Shown here: positions 26,392 through 34,391 of the stretch, one piece after another | Numbering within the stretch: the first letter of the stretch is position 1 | Layout: every line of letters starts with the position of its first letter | Origin: Bacillota bacterium | GTDB lineage: Bacteria; Bacillota; UBA4882; UBA8346 | Reading direction: 5' to 3' | NCBI GenBank assembly: GCA_023401925.1 | Contig: JAEXDA010000049.1 | Span: 186,001-250,000, forward strand | Length of the DNA: 64,000 nucleotides | Program-made: the position numbers and the translations under genes | Notes under the pieces: model-generated | What the model was told of the DNA's origin: nothing | The model's database searches: none | The model's input: the letters and a program-made list of their open reading frames with translations, nothing else

Positions 26392-26916
26392 TTACGATAA
26401 AGTATCTGTCACTGTAATCTTACCGATGTTCCAAACCGTTTTTAATCCCACATAGAAATAAGGGTAACTGCTCTCGTCAGTCAGTTTCCATTTTTCGCCG
26501 GTCAGCCATCTGTCCTCAGTTAACTTCCACATATCATCCGTTAACAACCAGTGAACAGGGTATCCGACTTCATATTTTTGGCCGAAGACCCGTTTACGCA
26601 TCAAATGATCATAAATCTTTTGCAAAATATTGATGGCATCACGATAACCCTGGCAATCAAGATGATTGTCATAAACCCCGGCCACGAATAACACAACGCA
26701 TCGATAGGGAGCCAGCTCACTCGGGTCTTTCGCGAATTTAAGCATCACCCGGACAAAGGGAAACTTAGGAACCACTTGCCTATTATCATTTACGGGTGAA
26801 TATTGTGACAACACCGAGATATTCGAAAGCTCGCCGGCTTCATTTTTCAATTGAAAGCCTTCCAATAATGCAGAGATTTCAGTTACCAAAAATTCTTGCA
26901 ATGCCAGTGGAGTCAT
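26392..26916 (-). CDS. tail terminator-like protein of the contractile module
   Basis: This 174-residue protein lies directly upstream of the sheath, where Bacillota contractile prophages encode the tail terminator. The beta strands around PKFPFVRVMLKFAKDPSEL, RCVVLFVAGVYDN and a helix GYRDAINILQKIYDHLMRK fit a terminator fold. A short repeated segment (TDDMWKLTEDRWLTGEKWKLTDE) is unusual and could be an inserted tandem repeat. The start overlaps the preceding ORF stop by 4 nt (ATGA). Confidence 0.7.
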   Translation of the reverse strand: MTPLALQEFLVTEISALLEGFQLKNEAGELSNISVLSQYSPVNDNRQVVPKFPFVRVMLKFAKDPSELAPYRCVVLFVAGVYDNHLDCQGYRDAINILQKIYDHLMRKRVFGQKYEVGYPVHWLLTDDMWKLTEDRWLTGEKWKLTDESSYPYFYVGLKTVWNIGKITVTDTLS

Positions 26917-27188
26917 GCCCTCTCCCCCTGTAATCCCGTCTTTACCGCCGGTCGTTTGACTCTGACCGGTCCTTCCCCTAAAGGCCTTTGAGGCCCGAAG
27001 GGATCAAGGCGGTTTAAAATAGCATCCGTTTCATTTACCATTTTTGTTGCCGATATAAACATCTGCCTCCTTTCAAATTTGTGCCCATTGAATTGACACT
27101 TGCGGCAATCACCTCTTCCAAGTTTATTTTTTATTGTAATAAATTCATCCACTGATTCCTGGCCGTTTACTAGAATTGGTATTGCCAT
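26913..27188 (-). CDS. small ORF before the contractile tail genes, start uncertain
   Basis: The 91-codon frame begins at ATG 27188, but that ATG lies in the loop of a conserved RNA hairpin and has no ribosome site. ATG 27062 (MFISATKMVNETD) follows AAAGGAGGCAG and gives a 49-residue peptide ending VRVKRPAVKTGLQGERA, which is the better candidate. The peptide preceding the F-type module (about 34262-34312, ending KRTPNVSSPRERR) has a similar ending. The upstream part encodes CRKCQ, but I doubt it is translated. No function is known. Confidence 0.5.
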   Translation of the reverse strand: MAIPILVNGQESVDEFITIKNKLGRGDCRKCQFNGHKFERRQMFISATKMVNETDAILNRLDPFGPQRPLGEGPVRVKRPAVKTGLQGERA

Positions 27189-27206
27189 TCTATGGATGAA
27201 TCTATT
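27138..27206 (-). ncRNA. conserved 14-bp hairpin leader, copy 1
   Basis: On the minus strand AATAGATTCATCCA pairs completely (one G-T) with TGGATGAATTTATT 42 nt further on. The related hairpin at 34622-34692 keeps all 14 pairs although an A-T has become G-C and two more pairs have become G-T wobble pairs. That is compensatory change, so the RNA fold is what is conserved. It lies between leader element copy 1 and the contractile-tail genes and sequesters an ATG in its loop. Confidence 0.65.
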
Positions 27207-27221
27207 ATGCAGATTATAAAA

Positions 27222-27457
27222 GGGGCTGTCCTCTAAGAATTTAAATATTCTTACGCAGAAGACAACCCCCGAATTGACTTGTGCCGCGCCCCACCCTGCG
27301 CATTACCCGGCACATAAGACCCGCCCGTCAAAATGGGCTCGCCACTCGGCAATGAAATTTCCATAAAAAAACCGCTCCGGGAGATTTCCGGTGCGGTTTT
27401 TTCTAATCCGATACTAATAATGTATCATGGTTTTAGAGCTTTTTGGTGCCATAAAAG
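27222..27457 (-). ncRNA. tail-module leader RNA, copy 1
   Basis: Read on the minus strand, the element has these parts in order. H1 is a hairpin closing on ACCAAAAA (27431-27457). H2 is an AAACCGC/GCGGTTT terminator with T7 (27365-27402). H3 is a GCCC/GGGC hairpin. H4 is TGTGCCG...CGGCACA with the conserved AGGGTGGGGCG loop (27280-27314). H5 is a long terminator (GGGG.TGTC/GACA.CCCC, then TTTTAT, 27222-27270). Three more copies are at 34.4-35.4 kb. The layout of a conserved RNA followed by a terminator, upstream of a tail operon, suggests attenuation, a ligand-sensing leader, or a put-like antitermination RNA. Confidence 0.65.
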
Positions 27458-27513
27458 CGCCGGAGTAAATCGCGTGTAGCTGCATATTTTTAGTTTTTCT
27501 GTATTATAAGCAG

Positions 27514-27525
27514 CTCTAGCTAGAG
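27514..27525. promoter_or_regulatory. perfect 12-bp palindrome beside a TATAAT box
   Basis: CTCTAGCTAGAG is a perfect palindrome. On the minus strand TATAAT follows it about 6 bp downstream (around 27503-27508), so it would sit in the promoter spacer for leader copy 1 and the contractile tail genes. No good -35 box is visible at 17 bp, which fits an activator-dependent or repressed promoter. This is an inference from position. Confidence 0.4.
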
Positions 27526-27596
27526 GAAGTTGAATTAAATATCAAAACATGGTTATAAAGATAAATCAGCTTAGTACTCAACTCAAGCCGCCTATT

Positions 27597-27790
27597 TATT
27601 CTCCCGCAGAGGCGTCAGCACCTTTTGGTGCTGCAGGCGCAGAGTGCGAGATGCGCTTTGCAAGATATTTTTTGGTAATTTGTGATATCAGTTGGCAACT
27701 CATGAAAAAGATACGTTTAAGCCAGAAAACATAGTCTCAAAGCATAATTAGTCATTTCTCTGCGCCTCCGCGCCTTTGCGGGAGATATTC
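27597..27790. repeat. GC-rich interspersed repeat with internal hairpin
   Basis: CTCCCGCAGAGGCG near 27600 is matched in inverted form by CGCCTTTGCGGGAG near 27785. A 7-bp hairpin (CAGCACC-TTTT-GGTGCTG) lies inside near 27617-27634. The 'ctcccgcaaaggcgc...gcgcagag' type is a common dispersed intergenic repeat. It fills part of the 700-bp gap between the F-type and R-type modules and probably marks their junction. I see no gene between 27458 and 27896. Confidence 0.55.
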
Positions 27791-27896
27791 TTTTGATTTT
27801 AAATCAATAGATAGCTGATAGATCACTACATCCAAATAATCTGCTGAATTAACTTCATAATCAGATATCAAAAAACCATCCAGATTAACCGGACAG

Positions 27897-27977
27897 TTAT
27901 TTTTGATACTTACAATGAGTACACTTCCCACTCGAGTCTAATTGACTGCCACACACCGGGCAATAACTATCGGCCAT
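27897..27977 (-). CDS. zinc-ribbon micropeptide, copy C (26 aa)
   Basis: ATG at 27975-27977 overlaps the upstream chaperone-like stop and has GGAGG 9 nt before it, the same arrangement as copies A and B. The 26-residue product has CPVCG, SSGKC, then C-x2-C and the ending CKYQK. The second knuckle is C-x2-C rather than C-x4-C, which is a more orthodox zinc ribbon. It belongs to the F-type module, so the peptide is used by both tail types. Confidence 0.72.
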   Translation of the reverse strand: MADSYCPVCGSQLDSSGKCTHCKYQK

Positions 27978-28329
27978 TCTTAACCGCCTCCATTGCTGCA
28001 TTATATTCCCCGATCAATGCTTGATAATCGCTTTGGATTGATGCTGCGCTTGTTGTATTACTCGTCAATAATGCGGCTGTATACGACTGTTGCAGCGTTT
28101 GAAATTGCGGCAAGTAAGTGGCATTGATAGAATTTTTGGTTACCAATACAACCGGCTCGCCAAATTCTCCGGTCGCCGCATCATAATCCCAACCCTCTTG
28201 CACGTTGATTTTATCCGTAATATCAATAAAAACCAAATCCGGGGCAAAACGGGATTTTAGTTGCTCCATTGTTTCACCGGTCGTAAAAATCCAATGGGCT
28301 TTATTGTAGATAGTCTGAGCTACTCGCAT
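27967..28329 (-). CDS. tail fibre assembly-like protein of the F-type module
   Basis: This 120-residue protein has an N-terminal domain (MRVAQTIYNKAHWIFTTGET) different from the other chaperones. Its middle and end (a long helix and GEYNAAMEAVKNGR) match them, and the MEA codons again provide the SD of the following zinc-ribbon peptide. It follows the glycine-rich fibre, so it likely serves that fibre. The shared C-terminus suggests that fibre cassettes have moved between F- and R-type modules. Confidence 0.68.
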   Translation of the reverse strand: MRVAQTIYNKAHWIFTTGETMEQLKSRFAPDLVFIDITDKINVQEGWDYDAATGEFGEPVVLVTKNSINATYLPQFQTLQQSYTAALLTSNTTSAASIQSDYQALIGEYNAAMEAVKNGR

Positions 28330-28341
28330 TAATATCCCCCT

Positions 28342-29199
28342 TTACCATTCAATTGTTACCATCCCGTCAGTACCCTTACAATATGGGCTTAAGGTTGAAA
28401 CCCCTCCTGCACCATAACCGCCAGCAATATAAGAAGATGACGAGGCACCGATTCCAAATAAACTAGCTCCTCCTATGCCTTGTGTACCTCTTTCACCACC
28501 AGCACCACCAGGGGCACCTAAACCATAAGAACCAGCGGGTGCCCCACCACCACCGCCAGCACAGCTGAAATACGAACCAAATGAGCTTGTACCGCCTGTC
28601 GATCCTGTTGAGCCTCCGATTCCAACAGTGATTGGAATAGATTCACCCGGGATAACTGTAAATTGCTTTTTGTAAACAGCCGCTGCGCCACCACCGCCAG
28701 CCCAAGTGCTAGTCAAGTTGTTATTTCCCCCTCCACCACCGCCACACATGCTTACATAGATGGTTGTGACGCCCTCGGGAACAGTAAAAGTTCCTGAAGA
28801 GGTGAAAACTTTTAAACCGCCAGTCCTAATGGTTATAGGCCCAGGTAAAATTCCTCGTAAATCATCCCGAGTCAAAATAGTAACAGGATCGCCTGTAGCC
28901 ACACTGCCAATCAATACCCCCATTTTCGGTAATGAAGAGGTGTCATAAGAAAAAGTGCCGTCAGATTCGATAAAAATATAATAAGTGGTGTTGACCGCCG
29001 GAGTACTGATAGTCAAGCTGCTATCAGAAAGCTTCTCAACAATTCCGCTAAGTCCTCCCCCAAAATTGGCCCGTCCGGGGCCAATGGTTACCGTGATCAC
29101 GCCCTCGTCATACGAAGCGCCTTTCAGGTGAAAAGGTTCGTTTAACAGGGCGGCGCTGATCCCGGGCGCGTTGCCATCCACAAATTCCACCGTATTCAT
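28342..29199 (-). CDS. glycine-rich tail fibre
   Basis: This is a 285-residue protein. The N-terminal ~115 residues are beta-rich and probably attach to the tail. Then comes FTSSGTFTVPEGVTTIYV and many glycine runs (CGGGGGGNNN, AGGGGAAAVYKKQF, CAGGGGGAPAG, GGAGGERGTQGIGG), ending DGMVTIEW. This is the layout of glycine-rich fibre-tip domains of T-even-type adhesins, whose polyglycine helices form a sandwich and whose loops choose the receptor. It overlaps none of its neighbours (3-bp gap to the hub gene). Confidence 0.8.
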   Translation of the reverse strand: MNTVEFVDGNAPGISAALLNEPFHLKGASYDEGVITVTIGPGRANFGGGLSGIVEKLSDSSLTISTPAVNTTYYIFIESDGTFSYDTSSLPKMGVLIGSVATGDPVTILTRDDLRGILPGPITIRTGGLKVFTSSGTFTVPEGVTTIYVSMCGGGGGGNNNLTSTWAGGGGAAAVYKKQFTVIPGESIPITVGIGGSTGSTGGTSSFGSYFSCAGGGGGAPAGSYGLGAPGGAGGERGTQGIGGASLFGIGASSSSYIAGGYGAGGVSTLSPYCKGTDGMVTIEW

Positions 29200-29202
29200 G
29201 GT

Positions 29203-30945
29203 TTACCATCCTTTCGTATCTATTCTTTCAAATTGTAAAACTTCCAGATTGGTTTTCTGGTGATTAAAAACCACTTCGTCGATCTTGACTCCGCTCTCCG
29301 GATACAGGGAAGCCATGGTCCCGCCATACCAAGCCAATTTGGCAATGGAACCGATACCCTTGTCTGGCTGGATATAAAAGGTTGAAGTGATATTTTTTCC
29401 TTCCCGGACTGGGTAACGAATCGGGCTGAATCTGCCGATCTCGTGATCTAGCTCATCGAGCAAAACCATATACTTGACCCTGTCATCCTCCCCAAATTGG
29501 GGATATAAAGCGTCATCCGGATAAAGATTATTCGTTGGGTAACAAGTCCTGAAGATATTTGAACCATCATTTTCCAGCCAGGTTTTATGATATTGTTCAA
29601 ATAAGACTAAGATTTCTTCCTCGCTGATATTCTCGCGGATCACCTGTTGTTTGGCGGTTGTCAAATTGTAAAAGAACACCGCCCAGCTCTCGTCGATGGG
29701 ACCTTCGATAACCGTCACATCATAGATTAGCCTAGAAACATCATCCTGGATCTGGACCGTCTGGATTAACATCTCCAGATCGTTTAGTCCATACTTGGGA
29801 AGGTTGACCTTTAGTAGTTGACCCGGCTTTAAGCCTTTGCAGTCCGTTTGGAATTGAAGTTGCCGGCCATCAACCGCATATTGCCGGATCTTTGCGACCG
29901 CACTCTGCAAAGCCGCGTCTTTGCTGTTGGTCTCTTCATTCGCCACATTTTCAACCAACCCGCTCCCGGAACCCTGAAAATCCCGCAACCGGATAATCTC
30001 CGGCGCGCTGGAGTAAACCGCTACCACTGGAAATTCCCCTTGATAGGTCACTTGCAATAAGTCCGTCTCGCGCAAAACCGGTACCAACTCATCGTCATCA
30101 TCCTGAACGATTACCGGATCGCCTTTGCTCCAATACCACTGCTTTTCCTTGTCTTTACCCTTAATTCCAATCTTAGACGGGGCAACTGCCACAAACCCCA
30201 ACCCGTTATTTTTATTTATTTTGAGGATGGGTTCCTGAGCAAGGGGAAACCCTAAGGTGAATGACTTGCTTTGCCCGTCCCCTTTCTTGACTTCCGTAAG
30301 AGGATCGGTAATATCCTTTCCTCCCAGAATATATTGTTTATTGCGGTATTGGGGATTACCCTGAGTTACCTCCGGTACGTCCAGGATCTGGACTGAACTC
30401 AACTCCCATGGCGCGGTGTAGGTTATCTTGGAAACAAAGTGTAATATCCGGCGGCTGTCGATATTCCACCAGAAACCGGCCTTCTCCGCCAGTGAATTCA
30501 GGCAGTCGGTAACCGGGATGTAATTAAAAACGGCCTCGGTAATCACCGGGCCGTCCTGGATGGTAATTTCATCCCCATAAATCCCTTCCGGATTTAAATA
30601 ATACTCTACCAGATCCCTGACGATCCCCCCCGCGGTCATATTGGTATAAGAGCGGGCTACGATCCGTTTGTCGGCGAAATAATGATTATCAGCCCCGGTA
30701 ATGTTATGAAGGATCCCGGGCTCATGGGGACCGCACTCCTCTTCTTTGGAGTCTTCAATCACTCCCGAAATCAGCAAATCCCCATCGTTATCAAATATTT
30801 GGTAAGGTTCTCCCTTCCGGTAATGACTGGTCCCGGCCTCGTCCCAGACTACAAAAGAGGCGGTGGAACGTTCCCCGATGGTATCCTCAATGCTTATACT
30901 CTCATTGATAAAGTTGACTGGAATACCGTTGATTTTTACTATCAA
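29203..30945 (-). CDS. tail hub/tip protein of the F-type module
   Basis: This 580-residue protein has N-terminal beta-barrel features typical of gpD/gp27-like hubs (VKINGIPVNFINESISIEDTIGERSTASFVV) and a LNSLAEKAGFWWNIDSRRILHFV segment. A ~180-residue C-terminal extension starts near FEQYHKTWLENDG. It stands right after the tape measure, where long-tailed phages encode the tip/Tal protein. In that role it would close the tube and carry the fibre. The family name is inferred from fold-like motifs and position. Confidence 0.75.
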   Translation of the reverse strand: MIVKINGIPVNFINESISIEDTIGERSTASFVVWDEAGTSHYRKGEPYQIFDNDGDLLISGVIEDSKEEECGPHEPGILHNITGADNHYFADKRIVARSYTNMTAGGIVRDLVEYYLNPEGIYGDEITIQDGPVITEAVFNYIPVTDCLNSLAEKAGFWWNIDSRRILHFVSKITYTAPWELSSVQILDVPEVTQGNPQYRNKQYILGGKDITDPLTEVKKGDGQSKSFTLGFPLAQEPILKINKNNGLGFVAVAPSKIGIKGKDKEKQWYWSKGDPVIVQDDDDELVPVLRETDLLQVTYQGEFPVVAVYSSAPEIIRLRDFQGSGSGLVENVANEETNSKDAALQSAVAKIRQYAVDGRQLQFQTDCKGLKPGQLLKVNLPKYGLNDLEMLIQTVQIQDDVSRLIYDVTVIEGPIDESWAVFFYNLTTAKQQVIRENISEEEILVLFEQYHKTWLENDGSNIFRTCYPTNNLYPDDALYPQFGEDDRVKYMVLLDELDHEIGRFSPIRYPVREGKNITSTFYIQPDKGIGSIAKLAWYGGTMASLYPESGVKIDEVVFNHQKTNLEVLQFERIDTKGW

Positions 30946-30958
30946 ATACGCCGCCTCC

Positions 30959-32320
30959 TTATTTAAGCCCGGTTTTAATCCGGATCATATCCCGTAAGGG
31001 AGTGCCCAGTTGTTTGACCAAGGTCCGGCCGTCAATATCCAGGATGATATTGGCGGTCCCGAAACCACCCATTCCGGTTGCGCTGAGTTGGGGGCGGTTT
31101 AACGGGATTACCGAAGCCGCGTCCGGTAAGGTTACCAGCTCCGGCCCCTGCTCGCCAACCAGAGCCATACCTTTTGAAGTAATAACACCTCCCGATGCCA
31201 GGGCCGGGATTTGCTGGGATTTAATCGTGGCGATCTGGACGGCCCCTTGTGCTGCCGCAGCTGCCGCAAAAGCGATACACTGTGGCCAGCCAGCCTTTAA
31301 GGCAGCCACAATTGCCTGCGCCGTATCAATCACGGCAGTAAATATACCGACGGCTTTATTGGTTTGGGCTTGTTCCTTGGCCAGCTCTTTCTTTTTCTTC
31401 TGAGTGTCAGCGTCCAGGGCGTCGATAGCTTTTTTCTTTTCTTCTTCCGACATCGTGGACTCTAAGATTCGCTGTTTCTCTAAATTATACTGAAGATCAA
31501 TGGCTTGGGAACGCGCTGCATAGTATTGGGAAAACATGCCGGAAAGATTATTGACCATATTCTTGCTGGCTGATAACCCTTTATTAATGTTTCCAAGAAC
31601 ATCCTTTTGCTGTTTCTTTTCTTCCTTTTGAAGAATTTTAGTTTTTTGTTTTGCAGCAGATTCGGCAATTTTGTTCTTCTCCGAAGCAGTTTTTTGGGCT
31701 AAGTTTAATTCGGATTTATTTCCTTTGTTAAGCTGTTGCAATTCCTTGGAATTATTGATTTTTTCATTGGATTTTGGAGATTGCCGCGATCCTCCTTTGA
31801 AAAAATTCGAAACATCCTGGGCGCCGTTTTTGAGATTGCCCCAAATTGCCGTTCCCGCTTTACCCAAAGTGTTAAATGATTGCTTGACGGCGCTTGCCAT
31901 GTCATCTACATAACCGGTAACCGCATTCTTCGCTTCATTAAAACCGGCTTGCATCGCATTCTTATCGAAAGCCAATGCTCCCTTAAACGCTTTATCAAAA
32001 CCATTTGCCGCTGTATCCGATAATTTTTGTTTAAATAAGTCTACTTTCTGGGTAGTCTTTTGCCATTCCGAGTCTAAATTCTGCAAGATTTGGGTTGTTG
32101 AATTCAAATTATTTTTTAATAGCGTGCTTACATGATCAAATTCATCGATAACCTTGTTCAAGTCAATTTTTTTAATAGCTTCCTCAGCGTTGCCACCCAT
32201 CTTATCGATTAAAACTATCAGGTCGGTAATAGATTGTGCTAATTCCGTCACTTGCCGGTTATCAATTTTCATATTGACCTGATTACTCTGCTTCAAACTT
32301 TGATCGTCAACCGTACTCAA
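30959..32320 (-). CDS. tape measure protein of the F-type module
   Basis: The protein is about 453 residues from the TTG at 32320, chosen because GGAGGT lies 9 nt upstream; an ATG at 32344 is the alternative. The N-terminal half is helical and charged. A glutamine/lysine-rich coiled region (EKKQQKDVLG, STMSEEEKKKAIDALDADTQ) follows, then an alanine-rich hydrophobic segment. The classic ending is ALASGGVITSKGMALVGEQGPELVTLP. The final domain is homologous to that of the contractile tape measure. It implies a tail of similar, short length. Confidence 0.82.
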   Translation of the reverse strand: MSTVDDQSLKQSNQVNMKIDNRQVTELAQSITDLIVLIDKMGGNAEEAIKKIDLNKVIDEFDHVSTLLKNNLNSTTQILQNLDSEWQKTTQKVDLFKQKLSDTAANGFDKAFKGALAFDKNAMQAGFNEAKNAVTGYVDDMASAVKQSFNTLGKAGTAIWGNLKNGAQDVSNFFKGGSRQSPKSNEKINNSKELQQLNKGNKSELNLAQKTASEKNKIAESAAKQKTKILQKEEKKQQKDVLGNINKGLSASKNMVNNLSGMFSQYYAARSQAIDLQYNLEKQRILESTMSEEEKKKAIDALDADTQKKKKELAKEQAQTNKAVGIFTAVIDTAQAIVAALKAGWPQCIAFAAAAAAQGAVQIATIKSQQIPALASGGVITSKGMALVGEQGPELVTLPDAASVIPLNRPQLSATGMGGFGTANIILDIDGRTLVKQLGTPLRDMIRIKTGLK

Positions 32321-32345
32321 GATCACACCACCTCCATATCTCATA

Positions 32346-32714
32346 CTAAAATAACGTTAAAACATCCGGCGCACCTTCTTTAAAATGGCGAAGCGACTTT
32401 GGGGTCGGTTGGTCGATATTGAATAAAACATCCATAATTCCAAGCTTTTCCGGAATTTCTCCATGATCGCCGAAAGCCTTGTTTAACACCCCGACCAATG
32501 CCACCACCAAAGCTTGATAATTAAGTTCGGCCATCATAGCGGTCTGAATATTTTCCCTTTTCAAAGCGTCGGAATAAAGCCAGGCGACTTGTTCATAGGA
32601 AAATTCATTCTCTAATTCAACGATGGAATATCCATACCACTGGCAGACGGCACTGATGGCTTCTTCGGTATTGATTCGATCATCTGACTCCCCAGTTGTT
32701 TCAGTGCCGTCCAA
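32346..32714 (-). CDS. tail assembly chaperone, second frame (gpT-like)
   Basis: This is a 122-codon frame with no convincing start: the first possible codon is a TTG without ribosome site, and the frame overlaps the preceding chaperone gene by about 100 nt in the -1 direction. Such a pair before a tape measure is the hallmark of gpG/gpG-T type frameshifting. The body (ISAVCQWYGYSIVELENEFSYEQVAWLYSD) resembles phage tail chaperone C-terminal parts. I find no canonical heptamer; GAT-TTT-G and CTG-GGG-A are the only slip-prone spots. Confidence 0.65.
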   Translation of the reverse strand: MDGTETTGESDDRINTEEAISAVCQWYGYSIVELENEFSYEQVAWLYSDALKRENIQTAMMAELNYQALVVALVGVLNKAFGDHGEIPEKLGIMDVLFNIDQPTPKSLRHFKEGAPDVLTLF

Positions 32715-33157
32715 ACAAAATCCAAGCCATTTACCTCAAATACAACCTCCGCCAATTGCTTAATCTCTTCAATTGCCAGGCATTTATCCGGCTGCGCGGG
32801 ATCGAAAAACTCGTGGGGTAATCCACTGGCCGACTCTAATAATGCTAAGGGTTCTTTTAAAATCGAATTCAGTACGTCATTCACAAAATTCAAAGTTTCA
32901 CTGGGGATAACCGGCAATTTCTTTCTCCGAAATATCCGAGCTAATAAGCTCTTTTTATGGGAATGGCCCAAAGTCCAATTCTGCTGCTGAAGTTCGCTAA
33001 CTTTTCCAAATACCGTATCCAATAACCCGGTAATACTTTGTTTGAGCTTTTCCAGGTTTGCAATAGTCAAACCTTGTATTACATAGGTCTTTTCCCTAAT
33101 CACAACCTCGGCGCGATTTCTCCGAATGACTCTCGGAGAAAGGTTTATAGTACTCAT
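32612..33157 (-). CDS. tail assembly chaperone, first frame (gpG-like)
   Basis: This 181-residue protein lies between the tube and tape-measure genes. The N-terminus (INLSPRVIRRNRAEVVIREKTYVIQGLTIANLEKLKQ) resembles phage tail assembly chaperones. A basic loop HSHKKSLLARIFRRKKLP and a helical end follow. It overlaps the gpT-like frame, so a minority fusion product is expected. It would guard the tape measure until tube polymerisation. Confidence 0.72.
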   Translation of the reverse strand: MSTINLSPRVIRRNRAEVVIREKTYVIQGLTIANLEKLKQSITGLLDTVFGKVSELQQQNWTLGHSHKKSLLARIFRRKKLPVIPSETLNFVNDVLNSILKEPLALLESASGLPHEFFDPAQPDKCLAIEEIKQLAEVVFEVNGLDFVWTALKQLGSQMIESIPKKPSVPSASGMDIPSLN

Positions 33158-33192
33158 TCTTACGATGCCTCCATTGATTCGTTAGATTACAA

Positions 33193-33212
33193 CCCAGGGT
33201 GCAAACCCTGGG
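33193..33212 (-). terminator. hairpin between tube and chaperone genes
   Basis: A perfect 8-bp stem (CCCAGGGT / ACCCTGGG) with a 4-nt loop lies in the 100-bp gap after the tube gene. No T-run follows. It probably acts as a partial attenuator or 3' stabiliser to keep tube mRNA above that of the downstream chaperone and tape measure. Confidence 0.5.
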
Positions 33213-33259
33213 TGATAGTACAGGTTCAAAACAACTTAATCATGTATTAAAAACAATCA

Positions 33260-33778
33260 TTACGCAGCATCCGTAATAGTCATCCATTGTTGTTTTGGAT
33301 CTGCCGCGGATGTATCTTCTAATAATTCAAAGGTTAATTGAACATTGGTTGATTTCTTATCCATTACATAAGAACCCGGTTCACTCAAATAACATTTTTG
33401 AATCTTGATACTCCGGGTTCCGCCATCGGGTCCCGGACCCTGGATATAAATTGTTTTCTTTTGGATACCCATTCCGGAACCGACGCTTAAAACGCCTCCG
33501 GTTAAATTGGCATCCGGTAAGGAAAGCGCCATCTTTAAGTTTGCCATGGAGGCTTCAGCCAAAGTCATTTTTAACTGGAAAGAAACGCCTTTCATATTGG
33601 CGTCGACCGCACCCAAGACTTGATTGACGACCCGCTTTTCAATTTCAAATTTGGGAATCAATTCAAGGGCGGCATCGGTAAAGCCAACATCGACACAATC
33701 CGCCTCTGCCGCACCGTAAGCCCCGATTTTGATATAATTGGGTACCCCATAAATTAAATTAGTCACTTGTCCTGCCAT
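33260..33778 (-). CDS. major tail tube protein of the F-type module
   Basis: This 172-residue tube protein differs from the FII-type one at 24369. It has LIYGVPNYIKIGAYGAAEADCVDVG at its start, a FEIEKRVVNQVLGAVDANMKG loop, GGTRSIKIQKCYLSEPG, and a late VQLTFELLED strand. This is the tail-tube fold of non-contractile long tails. There is no sheath in this module, which supports an F-type tail. It is flanked by the terminator gene upstream and a hairpin downstream. Confidence 0.82.
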   Translation of the reverse strand: MAGQVTNLIYGVPNYIKIGAYGAAEADCVDVGFTDAALELIPKFEIEKRVVNQVLGAVDANMKGVSFQLKMTLAEASMANLKMALSLPDANLTGGVLSVGSGMGIQKKTIYIQGPGPDGGTRSIKIQKCYLSEPGSYVMDKKSTNVQLTFELLEDTSAADPKQQWMTITDAA

Positions 33779-33805
33779 TGTTTCATTTCTCCTTTAAGTT
33801 TGTTT

Positions 33806-34258
33806 TTACGAGTAATCTTCAATGATTAATAGATACTGTTGAGTTTGGCGCAATTTATCGGTAGCATTTTCCCGCAAGATTGGCCCTGAGTCGAAAAATT
33901 TCTCCTGGCGCACACAGCGGTAATGAAAGGGGGAGAGATCCAACAATTTCACCGGATTGGCGACTTGAGGCTTGTAAAACAATTCCCCTTCAATTTCTGC
34001 GGCAATATCCAGGCACTTATTGTGATTAATCCTACCGGAAGTGTCTTTATCAATATCGATATATAAATAAAGTTCGATTTTATGCTGATTGTTGAGATTC
34101 GGATACTCACTCAGCCGGAAATTTACCGCCGGATATAAAGCGCCTTCTGTTTCATCCGGCTTTATACGGGAGGAATCCCCCACCAGATCCACCAGCGGCC
34201 CTCGCGCCTGAAGCCGGGTTTGTAATGCGACTTCAATATTTTTTAAATTCCATGCCAT
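33806..34258 (-). CDS. tail terminator-like protein of the F-type module
   Basis: In this 150-residue protein an N-terminal helix (AWNLKNIEVALQTRLQARG) is followed by a beta-alpha-beta layout (YPAVNFRLSEYPNLNN, IELYLYIDIDKDTSG, LDIAAEIEGELFYK). This fits gpU/DUF3168-type tail terminators that cap the tube. It is the first gene of the F-type module. The 5' side holds an SD and a short peptide-like stretch (KRTPNVSSPRERR, about 34262-34312) of uncertain status. Confidence 0.7.
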   Translation of the reverse strand: MAWNLKNIEVALQTRLQARGPLVDLVGDSSRIKPDETEGALYPAVNFRLSEYPNLNNQHKIELYLYIDIDKDTSGRINHNKCLDIAAEIEGELFYKPQVANPVKLLDLSPFHYRCVRQEKFFDSGPILRENATDKLRQTQQYLLIIEDYS

Positions 34259-34391
34259 ACTTTATTACCGCCTTTCCCTTGGTGACGACACATTGGGTGT
34301 TCGTTTAATCTCTACATCGCATCACCTCCTTCCGAGGTTTCGATTGGCCTGTCCGTCCCTCCGCTTCAAAGCTCTAACCGGCCAAAAAATA

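Noticed and set aside
26913..27188. CRKC-containing N-terminus as a zinc protein
   Set aside because: The start ATG is in the loop of a conserved hairpin without ribosome site; translation of that part is doubtful.
34262..34330. Intact small gene before the F-module terminator gene
   Set aside because: A good SD is present, but the frame giving KRTPNVSSPRERR has no usable start codon and the ATG after the SD is followed at once by a stop; kept only as a possible remnant.
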